64,000 bases of DNA from an uncultured Thermoanaerobaculia bacterium. Its GTDB lineage: Bacteria; Acidobacteriota; Thermoanaerobaculia; Multivoradales; Multivoraceae. The stretch's first letter is position 1, and every line of letters starts with the position of its first letter. Under the pieces are notes generated by a model. It was not told the origin of the DNA. It saw only the letters and a program-made list of their open reading frames with translations, and searched no databases. Shown piece after piece: positions 27,232-36,663 of the stretch. Position numbers and translations under genes: made by a program. The stretch covers positions 3,696,859-3,760,858 of the forward strand of contig OX638294.1 of the NCBI GenBank assembly GCA_951812325.1, read 5' to 3'.

Positions 27232-27450
27232 TCACGCGCGGCTCGCTGGCCGTCGGTGGCCAACCTCGGCCAGTTCGTCCGGTACTGCGACACCCATCGG
27301 CGAGGCGCCGTACGGCGTGGGCGAGGAGCATCGGGTCGGTTGCTTTTCGCGCGACGGCGACCGCTTCCTCGTAGCGCCCGACGGCGTCGTCGTGGCGGCC
27401 GGCGTCATGCTCCACGCGACCCAGCCTGCCGCTGTCCAGCCCTCGGACCC
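27232..27450 (-). pseudogene. TPR-protein fragment
   Basis: A minus-strand frame gives LGRVEHDAGRHDDAVGRYEE, then AVAVARKATDPMLLAHAVRR. This is the pattern of tetratricopeptide repeats (about one and a half helical pairs) in short TPR proteins. The match has no start codon with a ribosome site and fades on both sides, so it is a remnant. It lies between coxM and the antitoxin operator. Confidence 0.45.
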
Positions 27451-27469
27451 TCCGCGGGCGGGTGACCAG

Positions 27470-28318
27470 CTACGCCCGGTCGCGGGCCGCGGCCAGCGCG
27501 CGCTTGCCGTAGACCTTGCCGACGTGGACGCGGTAGTCGCCGGAGGCGAAGATGTCGCCGAGGGGGTCTTCCGTGTCGAGGCCGGAGGCGGCTGTGGCGA
27601 TCGCGTCGTCGGAGAGGTCGGCGCCGATGAGGCTCGAGACGTCGACGGCGGTCGGGACCGCGCCGACGCCGCCGACGACCAGGCCGGCGGCGGTGCAGCG
27701 TCCGTGTTGGACAGTGACGGAGGCCGCGGCGCCGACGACGGCGTAGCCGGAGGCGGGGTGCTCGAACTTGAGGTAGGCGGCGCCGGCGCCGGCGTTCCGG
27801 GCGGGGACGTCGACGTGGGTGAGGATCTCGTCTTCGCCGACATCGGTCATCAGGAGGTCCTGGAAGAAGTCGGCCGCGGCGACGGAGCGGGCGCCGGAGG
27901 GGGACTGCAGGTGGACGGACGCTCCGAGAAGGACGAGCACGGGCGGGAGGTCGGAACCCGGGTCGGCGTGGGCGATGTTGCCGCCGATCGTGCCGCGGTT
28001 GCGGACCTGGGCGTCGCCGATGTGGCCTGCGGCCTCGGCGAGAACCGGGCAGGACGCGGCGAGGATGTCGGAGGCCGCGATGTCGGCGTGGGTGGTCAGG
28101 GCGCCGACCCGGACGCCGCCGCCGGCTTCGGAGATTCCCTTGAGTTCATCGAGGCGGCCGATGTCGATGACGACGGGCGGCTGCGCGAGGCGCAGCTTCA
28201 TCATCGGGATCAGGCTGTGGCCGCCGGCCATCAGCTTCGCGTCCTCGTGCTCCTGCAGCAGGCCGAGCGCTTCATCGACCGATCCGGCGCGACGGTAATC
28301 GAATTGGGCTGGGTACAT
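27470..28318 (-). CDS. coxM: Molybdenum hydroxylase FAD subunit, CoxM-type
   Basis: The 282-residue protein has the FAD-binding motifs of the medium subunit, AGGHSLIPMMKLRLA (about 31-45) and IGDAQVRNRGTIGGNIAHADP (about 100-120). It carries electrons from the 2Fe-2S subunit to the quinone pool. The ATG at 28318 has AGGAGCACC upstream. Order coxS-coxL-coxM is that of form II enzymes. It is separated from coxL by 170 bases with a TAGAAT-like -10 box on the minus strand (28362-28367), so it may have some expression of its own. Confidence 0.9.
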   Translation of the reverse strand: MYPAQFDYRRAGSVDEALGLLQEHEDAKLMAGGHSLIPMMKLRLAQPPVVIDIGRLDELKGISEAGGGVRVGALTTHADIAASDILAASCPVLAEAAGHIGDAQVRNRGTIGGNIAHADPGSDLPPVLVLLGASVHLQSPSGARSVAAADFFQDLLMTDVGEDEILTHVDVPARNAGAGAAYLKFEHPASGYAVVGAAASVTVQHGRCTAAGLVVGGVGAVPTAVDVSSLIGADLSDDAIATAASGLDTEDPLGDIFASGDYRVHVGKVYGKRALAAARDRA

Positions 28319-28488
28319 ATCGGTGCTCCTGATTCGGCAGCTTCGGTTGCTCGGCTGCGGGATTCTAGAAGACGGCGCGACAGAACGATACGAAGTGAGG
28401 TCGGGTGCGCAGCATTCCAGTGAGGTGGGGGATGGGGCCAGACTCCGAGTCAGCCAAGGGCGTTTGGCGGCGCTGGACGGTTTGAGGA

Positions 28489-30849
28489 CTAGTCGGCGTT
28501 CACGGCCCGCCACACCTTCTCCGGCGTGAGCGGCATGTCGATGTGAGTGACGCCGAACGGCTTCAGCGCGTCGACGACGGCATTGACGACGGCCGGCGGC
28601 GAGGCGATCGCGCCGGCTTCGCCGACGCCCTTGACGCCGAGCGGGTTGTGCGGGCACGGGGTCGTCGTTCGGTCGAGTTCGAACGGGATCAGGTTGTGGA
28701 TCTTTGGCAGTGCGTAGTCCATCAACGAGCCGGACACGAGTTGTCCACTGTCGTCGTAGACCGCGTTCTCCCATAGTGCCTGACCGATGCCCTGGGCCAG
28801 TCCGCCGTGGAGCTGGCCGTCGACGATCATCGGGTTGATCACGTTGCCGACGTCGTCGACCGCGGCGTAGCGAAGCAGTTCGATCGACCCGGTTTCCGTG
28901 TCGACCTCGACCACGCAGACGTGGGTGCCGAACGGGTAGGTGAAGTTGGCCGGGTCGTAGAACGTGGTCGCGGACAGGCCCGGTTCCAGATCGTCGGGGT
29001 AGTTGTGGGCCAGGTAGGCCTGGAGCGCCACGTCGCCGAGACCGAGCGCGCGGTCCGGCGAGCCGGCGACGCGGAAGCTGCCGTCCTCGTATTCCAGGTC
29101 TTCGGCCGCCGCCTCGAGCAGGTGGGCGGCGATCTTCTTGCCCTTTTCGATGATCTTGTCGACACTGCCGGCGATCGCCGAGCCGCCGACGGCGGCGCTG
29201 CGGCTGCCGTAGGTGCCCATGCCGAACTGGACCAGGTCGGTGTCGCCGTGGATCACCTCGACGGCCTCGGGAGCGACGCCGAGCCGGTCGGCGACGATCT
29301 GGGAGAAGGTCGTCTCGTGGCCCTGGCCGTGCGACGAGGAGCCGGTGTAGACGGTAACGGAGCCGGTCGGGTGGACGCGCACGTCGGCGCTCTCCCACTG
29401 TCCGGCCTGGGCGCCCAGCGAGCCGACGACTGCCGACGGCGCCAGACCGCAGGCCTCGATGTAGGACGAGAAACCGATCCCCATCTGGCGGCGGCCGTTG
29501 CCGTTGCCGTTGCCGCGGCGCGATGCCTGTTCACGGCAGAGGTCGTCGTAGCCGATCATCTCGAGTGCGCGGTCCATCGCCGGCCCGTAGTTCCCCGAGT
29601 CGTACGCGAGCGCGACCTGGGTCTGGTACGGAAAGGCGTCCGCGGGCACGAAGTTCCGCTTGCGGACTTCGATCGGGCCGAGCCCGGTCGCCTCGCCGGC
29701 GAGGTGCATCAGCCTCTCGACGACGAAGGTGGCCTCGGGCCGTCCGGCGCCGCGGTAGGCGTCGACGGGCGCGGTGTGGGTGAAGACGCCGGTCACGTGG
29801 CAGTGGATCGCCGGGATGTCGTACTGGCCGGACATCAAGGTGCCGTAGAGGTAGGTCGGAACCGCCGGCGCGAAGGTCGAAAGATAGGCGCCCATCGCGG
29901 CCTTGGTGTCGACCCGCAGGCCCGTGATGCGGCCATCTCCGTCGAACGCCATCGCGCAGTGGGTCGAGTGGTCGCGGCCGTGGGCGTCGGTCAGGTTCGT
30001 CTCGGTGCGGGTCGCGGTCCACTTGACCGGCCGGTCGAGCTTCAGCGAACACAGGCCCACGATCGCCTCGTCGGCGTAGTGATGGATCTTGCTGCCGAAG
30101 CCGCCGCCGACCTCGGGCGCGACGATCCGCACCTTGTGCTCGGGCATGCCGAGCGAGGCGAGGGTCATCAGCAGCCGGTGGACGTGCGGGTTCTGGCTGG
30201 TCATGTGGATCGTCATCACGCCGGTCGACGAGTCGTAGGAGGCGAGCGCCGCGCGCGGCTCGATCGCATGCGGGATCAGGCGGTTGTTGCGCAGATCAAG
30301 CTCGACCGTATGCGCGGCCTGCGCGAAGGCGGCATCGACCGGGTCCTTCTCGCCGATCTCCCAGTCGAAGGCGACGTTGCCGGGCGCGTCGTCGTGGACC
30401 GCGGGGGCGCCGTCCTCGAGCGCGGCGACCACGTCGGCGACCGCGTCGAGCGGCTCGTAGTCGACCGCGACCCGTTCGGCGGCGTCACGGGCCACGTAGC
30501 GGTCCTCGGCCACGACGACGGCCACCGCGTCGCCGACGTGGCGGACCGTGTCCGCGGCGATCATGGGGTGGGCGGGCGTCTTCAGATCCGGCAGCAGCCA
30601 GCCGACCGGGACCATGCCGGGGATCCCGGCGGCCGCGACATCGCGCGCCGTGAGCACGGCGACAACGCCGGGATAGGTCTTTGCGGCGGAGGTGTCGATG
30701 CCGCGGATGCGGGCGTGGGCGTAGGGGCTGCGAACGATCGCGGCGTGCGCCATGCCCTCGACCAACAGGTCGTCGGTGTACTTTCCGCGGCCGGTGATGA
30801 GAGCCGGGTCCTCCCGGCGCTTGATCGACGTGCCGAGTACGCCCGCCAC
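28489..30849 (-). CDS. coxL: Molybdenum hydroxylase large subunit, form II CoxL-like
   Basis: The 786-residue molybdopterin subunit has the form II active-site loop AYRGAGR (residues 364-370) rather than the AYRCSFR of true CO dehydrogenases. Other motifs are GGGFGSKIH near 248, [12 protein letters not shown], and [20 protein letters not shown] near the C-terminus. Form II enzymes oxidise small aldehydes, aromatics or unknown substrates, and CO oxidation is doubtful, so the substrate cannot be read from the sequence. The gene starts two bases after the coxS stop, so the two are tightly coupled. Confidence 0.92.
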   Translation of the reverse strand: MAGVLGTSIKRREDPALITGRGKYTDDLLVEGMAHAAIVRSPYAHARIRGIDTSAAKTYPGVVAVLTARDVAAAGIPGMVPVGWLLPDLKTPAHPMIAADTVRHVGDAVAVVVAEDRYVARDAAERVAVDYEPLDAVADVVAALEDGAPAVHDDAPGNVAFDWEIGEKDPVDAAFAQAAHTVELDLRNNRLIPHAIEPRAALASYDSSTGVMTIHMTSQNPHVHRLLMTLASLGMPEHKVRIVAPEVGGGFGSKIHHYADEAIVGLCSLKLDRPVKWTATRTETNLTDAHGRDHSTHCAMAFDGDGRITGLRVDTKAAMGAYLSTFAPAVPTYLYGTLMSGQYDIPAIHCHVTGVFTHTAPVDAYRGAGRPEATFVVERLMHLAGEATGLGPIEVRKRNFVPADAFPYQTQVALAYDSGNYGPAMDRALEMIGYDDLCREQASRRGNGNGNGRRQMGIGFSSYIEACGLAPSAVVGSLGAQAGQWESADVRVHPTGSVTVYTGSSSHGQGHETTFSQIVADRLGVAPEAVEVIHGDTDLVQFGMGTYGSRSAAVGGSAIAGSVDKIIEKGKKIAAHLLEAAAEDLEYEDGSFRVAGSPDRALGLGDVALQAYLAHNYPDDLEPGLSATTFYDPANFTYPFGTHVCVVEVDTETGSIELLRYAAVDDVGNVINPMIVDGQLHGGLAQGIGQALWENAVYDDSGQLVSGSLMDYALPKIHNLIPFELDRTTTPCPHNPLGVKGVGEAGAIASPPAVVNAVVDALKPFGVTHIDMPLTPEKVWRAVNAD

Positions 30850-30850
30850 T

Positions 30851-31318
30851 TCAGCTCATCCTCTCTGCGGCGTACTTCACGGCCTCCACGATGTTGTGGT
30901 AGCCGGTGCAGCGGCAGATGTTGCCCTTCAGCCCTTCGCGGATCTCCTCGTCGCTCGGGCTCGGGTTCTGCTCCAGCAGGTAGTTCGCGGACAGGATCAT
31001 GCCCGGCGTGCAGTAGCCGCACTGCAGGCCGTGCTTCTCCCAGAAGCCGTCCTGCAGCGGGTGCAGTTCGCCGTTCCGGGCGAGGCCCTCGATCGTGGTG
31101 ACCGCGGCGCCGTCCGCCTGCGCCGCGAGCATGGTGCAGGACTTGACCGCACTGCCGTCGACCAGAATGGTGCAGGCGCCGCAGAGACTCGTCTCGCAGC
31201 CGATGTTGGCGCCGGTGAGGCCGAGATCTTCCCGCAGGAAGTGGACCAGCAGACGCCGCGGCTCGACCTCGGCCTGGACCGGCTTTCCGTTGACTTCAAG
31301 TTGTATGGACACGGTCAT
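30851..31318 (-). CDS. coxS: Molybdenum hydroxylase 2Fe-2S subunit, CoxS-type
   Basis: The 155-residue protein has the plant-type ferredoxin cluster motif [16 protein letters not shown] with three spaced cysteines and a fourth in SCTML. The second [2Fe-2S] domain has [10 protein letters not shown] and [12 protein letters not shown]. It relays electrons from the molybdenum centre to FAD. It follows coxG and precedes coxL in the same direction. Confidence 0.95.
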   Translation of the reverse strand: MTVSIQLEVNGKPVQAEVEPRRLLVHFLREDLGLTGANIGCETSLCGACTILVDGSAVKSCTMLAAQADGAAVTTIEGLARNGELHPLQDGFWEKHGLQCGYCTPGMILSANYLLEQNPSPSDEEIREGLKGNICRCTGYHNIVEAVKYAAERMS

Positions 31319-31348
31319 TTCCGGAGTGTCTCCTTGTCTTGTGAGCTC

Positions 31349-32023
31349 TTATGAGCACGCTCGGAGCGAGATGGCGATGGCGGCCAGAAGGACCAGGGCG
31401 CCGCCGGCAAGGTAGGGCCAGAGTTCGCGCGCCAGGCCGGCGGCGAACTTGCCGGCGAAAGCGGCCTGGGACGGCGCTTCGGCGGCCTGGGATGTGGAGC
31501 GTGGAGGTTCGGCTTCGGCGGACGAAGTCTGCGTGGACGCCGCCGGCGCCTCGTCGCGGGTCGTCGTTGCCGACGCTGTCGCCCGGGCCTCGAGCTGCTT
31601 CTCCAGGCCCTGGATGCCTTGACGGGTCAACACCCTGGCCGAACTGTCGAGCAGCCGCTGGCCGACCGCGGCGATGCGGCCGCCGACCCGGGCGTCGATG
31701 TCGTAGTGGAGCAGGGTGCCGTCGCCGTCCGCTTCTTCGAGGCGGATGGCGCCCGTGCCGTTGACGAAACCGGGCGCTCCCTTGCCGTCCATCTTCAGGT
31801 TGTAGCCGTTCGGCGGGTCGAGGTCGAGGAGCTCGACGCCGCCCTCGAAGACGCCTTGCACCGGTCCGACCTTCATCTTCAGCTTGCCGCGGAACCGGTT
31901 CTCGCCGACCGGCGCCATGTCCTCGCAGCCGGGCAGGGTGCGAGAGAGCACCTCCGGGTCGAGGATCGCTTCCCAGACCACATCGCGCGGCACAAGGAGC
32001 GTGTGCGAGCCCTTGATCTTCAC
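31349..32023 (-). CDS. coxG: CoxG-like protein with SRPBCC fold and C-terminal membrane anchor
   Basis: The 224-residue product begins [20 protein letters not shown], the usual CoxG start, and contains [28 protein letters not shown]. After about residue 150 a disordered Ala/Ser/Thr-rich linker leads to one transmembrane helix ([20 protein letters not shown]). CoxG-like proteins recruit the hydroxylase to the membrane or carry quinones to it. The frame is open further upstream, but the family N-terminus starts at GTG 32023. First gene of coxG-S-L-M. Confidence 0.82.
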   Translation of the reverse strand: MKIKGSHTLLVPRDVVWEAILDPEVLSRTLPGCEDMAPVGENRFRGKLKMKVGPVQGVFEGGVELLDLDPPNGYNLKMDGKGAPGFVNGTGAIRLEEADGDGTLLHYDIDARVGGRIAAVGQRLLDSSARVLTRQGIQGLEKQLEARATASATTTRDEAPAASTQTSSAEAEPPRSTSQAAEAPSQAAFAGKFAAGLARELWPYLAGGALVLLAAIAISLRACS

Positions 32024-32290
32024 GTTCGTTGGGTAGGTCGCCAGGGGCTCGGCGGCGAGCCGCAGCGTGAAGTTGGCGCGACGAAGTTCATGGCGCGAGT
32101 AGTGGAGATCTACCACAGGGGCCGCTCGCAGCGGTTGCTCGGCCGCAATCAATGCGGGAAGAACGCTCTCCCCCAAACCCCCGACGACTCGACTCTCAGG
32201 GCCGAAGCGCTGTCAGCGAAGCCACAACCTGCCTTCAGCCCTGCCTTCACGCCGATCTTGGAATGGTCCTGGGTGAGCCGCTGCAAGGTA

Positions 32291-32319
32291 TTGACAGCTC
32301 TTTCGCCGCAGGCTAGCGT
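32291..32319 (+). promoter_or_regulatory. Sigma-70-like promoter
   Basis: TTGACA at 32291-32296, a 17-bp spacer and TAGCGT at 32314-32319. The -35 box is perfect and the -10 keeps TA...T. It points toward the gene at 32543, with the 18-bp repeats in the leader. Confidence 0.45.
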
Positions 32320-32330
32320 CTTCTCGTTCG

Positions 32331-32375
32331 GCAACCAGGGGGTTCCCCGCAACCAGGGGGTTCCCCGCAACCAGG
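32331..32375 (+). repeat. 2.5 copies of an 18-bp tandem repeat
   Basis: GCAACCAGGGGGTTCCCC occurs at 32331 and 32349, and a partial third copy starts at 32367. Each unit contains the inverted pair GGGG/CCCC (GGGGGTTCCCC), so it can form a small hairpin. It lies just downstream of the predicted promoter and could vary in copy number. Confidence 0.85.
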
Positions 32376-32542
32376 GCTGTCCATGGATGCGACTTCCCGT
32401 TGTGCTCCCACTCCGCCGGTCCCGTGTCGGATACCGAACGGCGCACTCCTTTCGTCCTGCGGCAACCACTCTGCGCCAGAGCTTGTTGGTGCGGACAAAG
32501 GTGTCGCGGGGGCTCCGTTTGCCGCTCCTGCTCCCTGAGCGG

Positions 32543-34813
32543 ATGATTGGCAGGCGCCCTCGCCAGGTCGCGGTCGCCTTGCTGGCGGCCCTGATCTGGG
32601 CCGCCTTGCCGTGCGGCGCCGAGACCGCTGCAACGCGCGTCAACGTCGTGCCGGGCCCCGGGCTGCTGGCGGGGTCGCCAGTCCAGGTGGCGGTCATCGA
32701 CGCCACGGGCAACGTGCGGCGAACGGAGGCGAATGTGGTCGAACTCGGTCCCGACGATCTCGTCACCTGCATTGGTGACGGCGTTTGGTGTCCCCGCGTT
32801 GAGCCACCAGAGGGCCGGACGGAGATCCTCTTGCCGGCCCATCGGCGGGCATCCTTCCGCGCGACACTGGAATTGCCGGCGGGGGAGAGGTGGACGGACG
32901 AGCGGCTGCAGGTGGAGATCTGGCTGCCGCGGGTTGGCCGGCCGGACACTCCGCTCAGGTTCGTCGAAGAAGCGGTCATCGAGGACTCCAACTCGGGGCT
33001 GAAGGCGACCTGGGTCGGCCCCGCGGTCGTCCAGGACTTGCGAATCGCGCCGGAAGGCTGGGCGCCTCGGTACCGGTTCGACGTCGATGCCGAGTCCGGC
33101 GACTTGTCCGTGGGTGTTGTGCGGTTGAGTCGCGGCGCATCGCTGTCGGCGTTTGCGGTCGATCTGGAAACTGGAGCGCCGTTGGCCTCGGTGAGCGCGT
33201 CGGTTCGGCTGCCGGACGTGGAGACCTGGGAGCCGCGTGCCGAGCGTCTTCGCGTCCGGGGCATGACGAACGAGCGAGGCTTCGTTCAGCTCCGGAAGGT
33301 TCCGCCTGGCGTCTATGACTTCGTCCTCGAGGCGCCGGATCGCCCTCCCGCCTACGTGAGGGACGTCGAGATGGTGGAGGCTGCGGAGACCTGGCTGGGC
33401 GAGGTCGAGCTGGCAGACTTCGCCCGGCTCGCTGTTCACCTCGACCCCCCGACCGACGACGGCGTTCCGTGGCGGGTCGAGCTTGCGCAGACGCACGATC
33501 CTTGGGATGAGACCGCGGTAACGGCGGACGAAACCGGCGTGGCGGTGTGGCAGTCGACAGCGCAGGGTCGCTACCGGATGGACGTGGTCGGCGCGCATGG
33601 CGACCGCGTGTTCTCGGAGGAACGGTGGGTCGGCCGCAACGACGACGTGTTCCTGCTGCTCGACCTCGTGCGAGTGAGCGGCCGGGTCTTGATGGACCGG
33701 GAAGGAGTTCGTGCCGACGTCGATCTCACCGCCGGCGCCGGTGATCGAATGTCGTTCGAAACAGACGCGGAAGGCCGCTTCGCCGGGCGACTGTCGAAGC
33801 CCGCGAAAGGGAAGGTCGCCGCCCTGGTCGAGACCGAAACCGGAATCAGCCGCGTGTTCCAGGTCGAGCCCGTTCTGCGCGGCGGCGTCTACCAGGTCAC
33901 GCTTGAACTCGGGACCCACGAAATCAGTGGCCGGGTGCTGGAGAGCGGCTCTCGCGAGCCGATGGATGGAGCCTCGGTCGAACTGTCGTTTCCCGCCGAC
34001 CCCGACTTCCTGGCGGCCCCCGAGACGACCGACGCAGACGGCCGGTTTGCGTTTCGAGGGCTCGACGAGGGCAGCTACAGCGCATACGGCTACATGTACG
34101 GCTACACCCAGTCCCGCCCCGTGCAGGTGGTCGCAGCCAGGATGTCGGACCGGGACGGCGACGACGTGACGATCATCTTGCGGGCTGGCGCGCCCGTCGA
34201 CGTGTTTGTCACGTCCGCGAACGGCGAACCGCAGCGAAGTGCTCACTTGTCCATCATCACGCTCACTCCCGAGGGCGTCGGCGTCGGCGAGACCACGACG
34301 GATCTCGCCGGCAGGGGCAGGGTAGTCGTGCCAAGGAGCGTCACGCCGGCATCGGTGATCCTCCGCCCACCGACCGGGACACTATGGTCGGGGTGCACTG
34401 TTCTGCCGGATGAAGGAAGGGAACTTCACCTGCGCATACCGGTGGGTGCGGGCGGCACCCTGTCGCTACGCCCTTCCGGAACCGAGTCCGAAGCAGGGAC
34501 ATTCGATGAGGCTCTCATCTCACTCGACGGTGGCCTGATCACCTTGCAGGACATGCTGAACTGGACGGCCGAGCTGGGACTTCCACACCAGGAGCTTCCG
34601 GTCCCCGAAGGCGGCGCGTTCACCGTGCCTCGGTTGGCGTCGGGTCACTACGGCGTCGCCCGGACGGCGTCTCTCGGTCTGGCGGCCTATCCGGCTGCCT
34701 GCCAAGGCGCCGTTCAGCCGATCAGTTCCTGGGAGTTCCTGCCCGTCGGCGGCCAGCTCGAACTTCCGTTCCGGTTTGCCGACTACGGGTCGGTTCTCTG
34801 GCTCCCCTACTGA
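32543..34813 (+). CDS. Secreted protein with carboxypeptidase-regulatory-like domains
   Basis: The 756-residue product has a signal peptide (RRPRQVAVALLAALIWAALP, cleavage near AETAA) and repeated beta-sandwich segments of the CarboxypepD_reg/SdrD-B type: SGRVLMDREGVRADVDLTAG, then DAEGRF; EISGRVLESGSREPMDGASV, then TTDADGRFAFRGLDEGSY; and NERGFVQLRKVPPGVYDFVL. No catalytic domain is visible. Such proteins are usually periplasmic or surface-bound and common in Acidobacteriota; function unknown. The frame is open further upstream (antisense to coxG); ATG 32543 starts the signal peptide. Confidence 0.72.
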   Translation: MIGRRPRQVAVALLAALIWAALPCGAETAATRVNVVPGPGLLAGSPVQVAVIDATGNVRRTEANVVELGPDDLVTCIGDGVWCPRVEPPEGRTEILLPAHRRASFRATLELPAGERWTDERLQVEIWLPRVGRPDTPLRFVEEAVIEDSNSGLKATWVGPAVVQDLRIAPEGWAPRYRFDVDAESGDLSVGVVRLSRGASLSAFAVDLETGAPLASVSASVRLPDVETWEPRAERLRVRGMTNERGFVQLRKVPPGVYDFVLEAPDRPPAYVRDVEMVEAAETWLGEVELADFARLAVHLDPPTDDGVPWRVELAQTHDPWDETAVTADETGVAVWQSTAQGRYRMDVVGAHGDRVFSEERWVGRNDDVFLLLDLVRVSGRVLMDREGVRADVDLTAGAGDRMSFETDAEGRFAGRLSKPAKGKVAALVETETGISRVFQVEPVLRGGVYQVTLELGTHEISGRVLESGSREPMDGASVELSFPADPDFLAAPETTDADGRFAFRGLDEGSYSAYGYMYGYTQSRPVQVVAARMSDRDGDDVTIILRAGAPVDVFVTSANGEPQRSAHLSIITLTPEGVGVGETTTDLAGRGRVVVPRSVTPASVILRPPTGTLWSGCTVLPDEGRELHLRIPVGAGGTLSLRPSGTESEAGTFDEALISLDGGLITLQDMLNWTAELGLPHQELPVPEGGAFTVPRLASGHYGVARTASLGLAAYPAACQGAVQPISSWEFLPVGGQLELPFRFADYGSVLWLPY

Positions 34814-34837
34814 CAGCCCTCTTTCTCTCCAGCCCTC

Positions 34838-35908
34838 CTACGCCCGCACGTAGCGAACCACCGGGTCTTCCTCGGACTCGAGTTCGCCGACGTTCTCGGC
34901 GACGAGTTCGCCGCGCTGGTAGAGGTACTCCACGTGGGCGCCGGCTTCTTCGAGCGCAAGGAGTACGGTGTAGCCGCGGACGGCGCCGAACAGGGTGCGG
35001 CTGATGTCGGCAGTCGTCTGGCCCGTTCGGCAGGAGTCGACAATCTGTTCCAGGCGTTCGTGGTGGGACTCGCGGATCTCTGCGACCCTGGCGGTCACGT
35101 CCGGGATCGGTTCCTCGTGGCCGCCGAGCCCAATCCGGATGCCGTCGAGCGTCTCGACCTTGCCCAGGGCGTCCAGGTAGTGGCCGAGACCCATGTTCAG
35201 CGTCAGCGACTCGGGGGACTGGTGGGGCGTGATGCGAGCCAGGACGTGGTCGGCGGTCAGCAGGATGTCGTCGACCCGGAGGCACACCTGGCCGGGGCAG
35301 TGGCCGGGGACGTGCAGGACCTCCAGATCGAGATCCCCGCCGTCCGCATCCGGCACGGGCTGGCCCTCGTCGAGCAGGAACTGGACCGGCACGGAGCCGT
35401 AGCGCGCCTTGGGCGCCGTGTACATCATCATCAACTGGTCGCACTTTCCGGCCGAGAGGCCGGCCCGGTTGAGGAACACGCGGAGCTGATGCGAGGCGAC
35501 GACGACCCGTTCCTCGTAGTGGGTCAGCACGCGTCGGTCGAGGACGTGGATGCCCACCGGCGCGTCCGTATGGCGGCGCACGAACTGAAGGCCGCCGAAG
35601 TGGTCCATGTGGCCGTGGGTGATCAGGATGACGTCGATGTCGGCGAGGCCGATGCGGGCGCCGAAGCGGTCCTCGATCGAGGCCAGCCCCCGGACCAGGT
35701 TGTCGTTGGAGAAGTCCATGCCCGAGCCGCAGTCGACCAGGGTGCGGCGGGCCCCGTCGTCGATCACGTAGACGTTGCCGAAGAAGTTCGGGAACACCTC
35801 CAGGTTCAGGGCGTACACCGCCCGCCCGGCGGCGCTGACGAAACGGCGCGGCGACTCGAGCTGCTTCTTGGCGTTTGACGTACGTGTCCGCATGGCGGCT
35901 CCAGCCAC
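34838..35908 (-). CDS. Metallo-beta-lactamase-fold hydrolase
   Basis: The 356-residue protein has the MBL metal site THGHMDHFGGL (about residues 97-107), followed by VPGHCPGQV with the third His, LLTADHVL with the bridging Asp, and IGLGGHEEP. Glyoxalase II-like and thioesterase-type MBL enzymes share this layout; the C-terminal helical part (RLEQIVDSCRTGQTTADI) is that of MBL proteins with a winged-helix C-terminus. The substrate is not evident. A second possible start is Met6 at 35893. It is 44 bases from the selenoprotein and in the same direction, so they may be cotranscribed. Confidence 0.82.
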   Translation of the reverse strand: MAGAAMRTRTSNAKKQLESPRRFVSAAGRAVYALNLEVFPNFFGNVYVIDDGARRTLVDCGSGMDFSNDNLVRGLASIEDRFGARIGLADIDVILITHGHMDHFGGLQFVRRHTDAPVGIHVLDRRVLTHYEERVVVASHQLRVFLNRAGLSAGKCDQLMMMYTAPKARYGSVPVQFLLDEGQPVPDADGGDLDLEVLHVPGHCPGQVCLRVDDILLTADHVLARITPHQSPESLTLNMGLGHYLDALGKVETLDGIRIGLGGHEEPIPDVTARVAEIRESHHERLEQIVDSCRTGQTTADISRTLFGAVRGYTVLLALEEAGAHVEYLYQRGELVAENVGELESEEDPVVRYVRA

Positions 35909-35952
35909 GGGCTGCTAGAGAGCCCTCGACCCGACCGGAGTCGGGCGCCGGT

Positions 35953-36468
35953 TCAGTTGGTCAGCGCGGAGACGAGGGCGTCGACCGCCTGGTCGGCGAT
36001 CTCTGCCATCTCGTCGTCGTCGCGATCCTGGATCGGGTGCCGCACGTAGACGACTTCCGGCGAGGAGCCGAGCGACTTCGACTGCGACTCGGCGGCGTCC
36101 TGGAACTCGCACGAGGCGACGAACACGGACGGCAGTCCCATCTCTTCCAACCGGGTCGTGTCGTGCACACTGCACGACGTGCAGGACCCTCAGTCGGCCA
36201 GCGCTTCGATCACCGCGTCGCAACGCTGGGCGATCTCGGCGCGCAGGTCGGCCGGCGCCACCTTGGAGAAGGTGGGCTTGGTGAAGCGGAGTACGGACGC
36301 GCCGCGGCTCTCGATCCGCTCTTCGACGCGGTCGAGAAAGATGTCGCCGCGGGCCTTGGAGATGTCGAGCAGGGCGATCGTCCTGCCGCCGATGGCGTCG
36401 AGTCTGGGCGCCGCCGTACGCTCTGTGGGGGCGGTTTCGTTCGTCGGGTCGATCAGGGTCCGGACCAT
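35953..36468 (-). CDS. UGSC-family selenoprotein with in-frame UGA
   Basis: The gene reads MVRTLIDPTNETAP... through EALAD, then TGA at 36190-36192, then GSCTSCSVHDTTRLEEMGLP to a TAG/TGA stop at 35953. The two halves are in the same frame, and joined they give the conserved UGSCTSCSVHD motif of the UGSC family, so the TGA is selenocysteine 93 of 171 residues. C96 and C99 follow it. The ATG at 36468 has a strong AGGAGGT site. An RNA hairpin lies directly behind the UGA. The family is known by its motif; its function is not established, though Sec beside Cys suggests redox chemistry. A gene caller would split it into two fragments. The selenocysteine machinery is not in the window. Confidence 0.9.
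36153..36189 (-). promoter_or_regulatory. SECIS-like hairpin directly after the UGA codon
   Basis: On the mRNA, GGGUC right after the UGA pairs with GACCC 32 bases on (36185-36189 with 36153-36157). Inside, GUCGUGCA/UGCACGAC is a perfect 8-bp stem (36160-36178) closed by a GUG loop. A bacterial SECIS needs a stem-loop just downstream of UGA with a G in the apical loop, bound by SelB, and this has both. Confidence 0.72.
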
Positions 36469-36663
36469 GAGTTACCTCCTGGGTGAGTCCCGAACGATAC
36501 ACGACCCGCGCGCCGGTACGCGCCCGCGGGCCACCAGGACGACCCGAAGGTGATCCGCAACCCCTTCCGCATCGGCACAGGCCCCGCGCGCTGCGTCTCG
36601 GTGAGCGGGCTGGCGACCGCGGTGGACCATGGCACGACCCGCGCGCTGGTATCGTCGCTCGCC

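Larger units (their letters stand above)
32024..32542. other. Spacer between divergent coxG and secreted-protein gene
   Basis: Intergenic region for divergent genes. It holds a sigma-70-like promoter for the right-hand gene (32291-32319) and a short tandem repeat of GCAACCAGGGGGTTCCCC at 32331-32375. No complete gene is evident. Confidence 0.5.

Noticed and set aside
28489..30849. True CO dehydrogenase
   Set aside because: The active-site loop is AYRGAGR, not AYRCSFR, so a form II enzyme of unknown substrate is the safer call.
36190..36192. A real stop codon or sequencing error in the UGSC gene
   Set aside because: The codons on both sides join to the conserved UGSC motif in the same frame and a SECIS-like hairpin follows; recoding explains it better.
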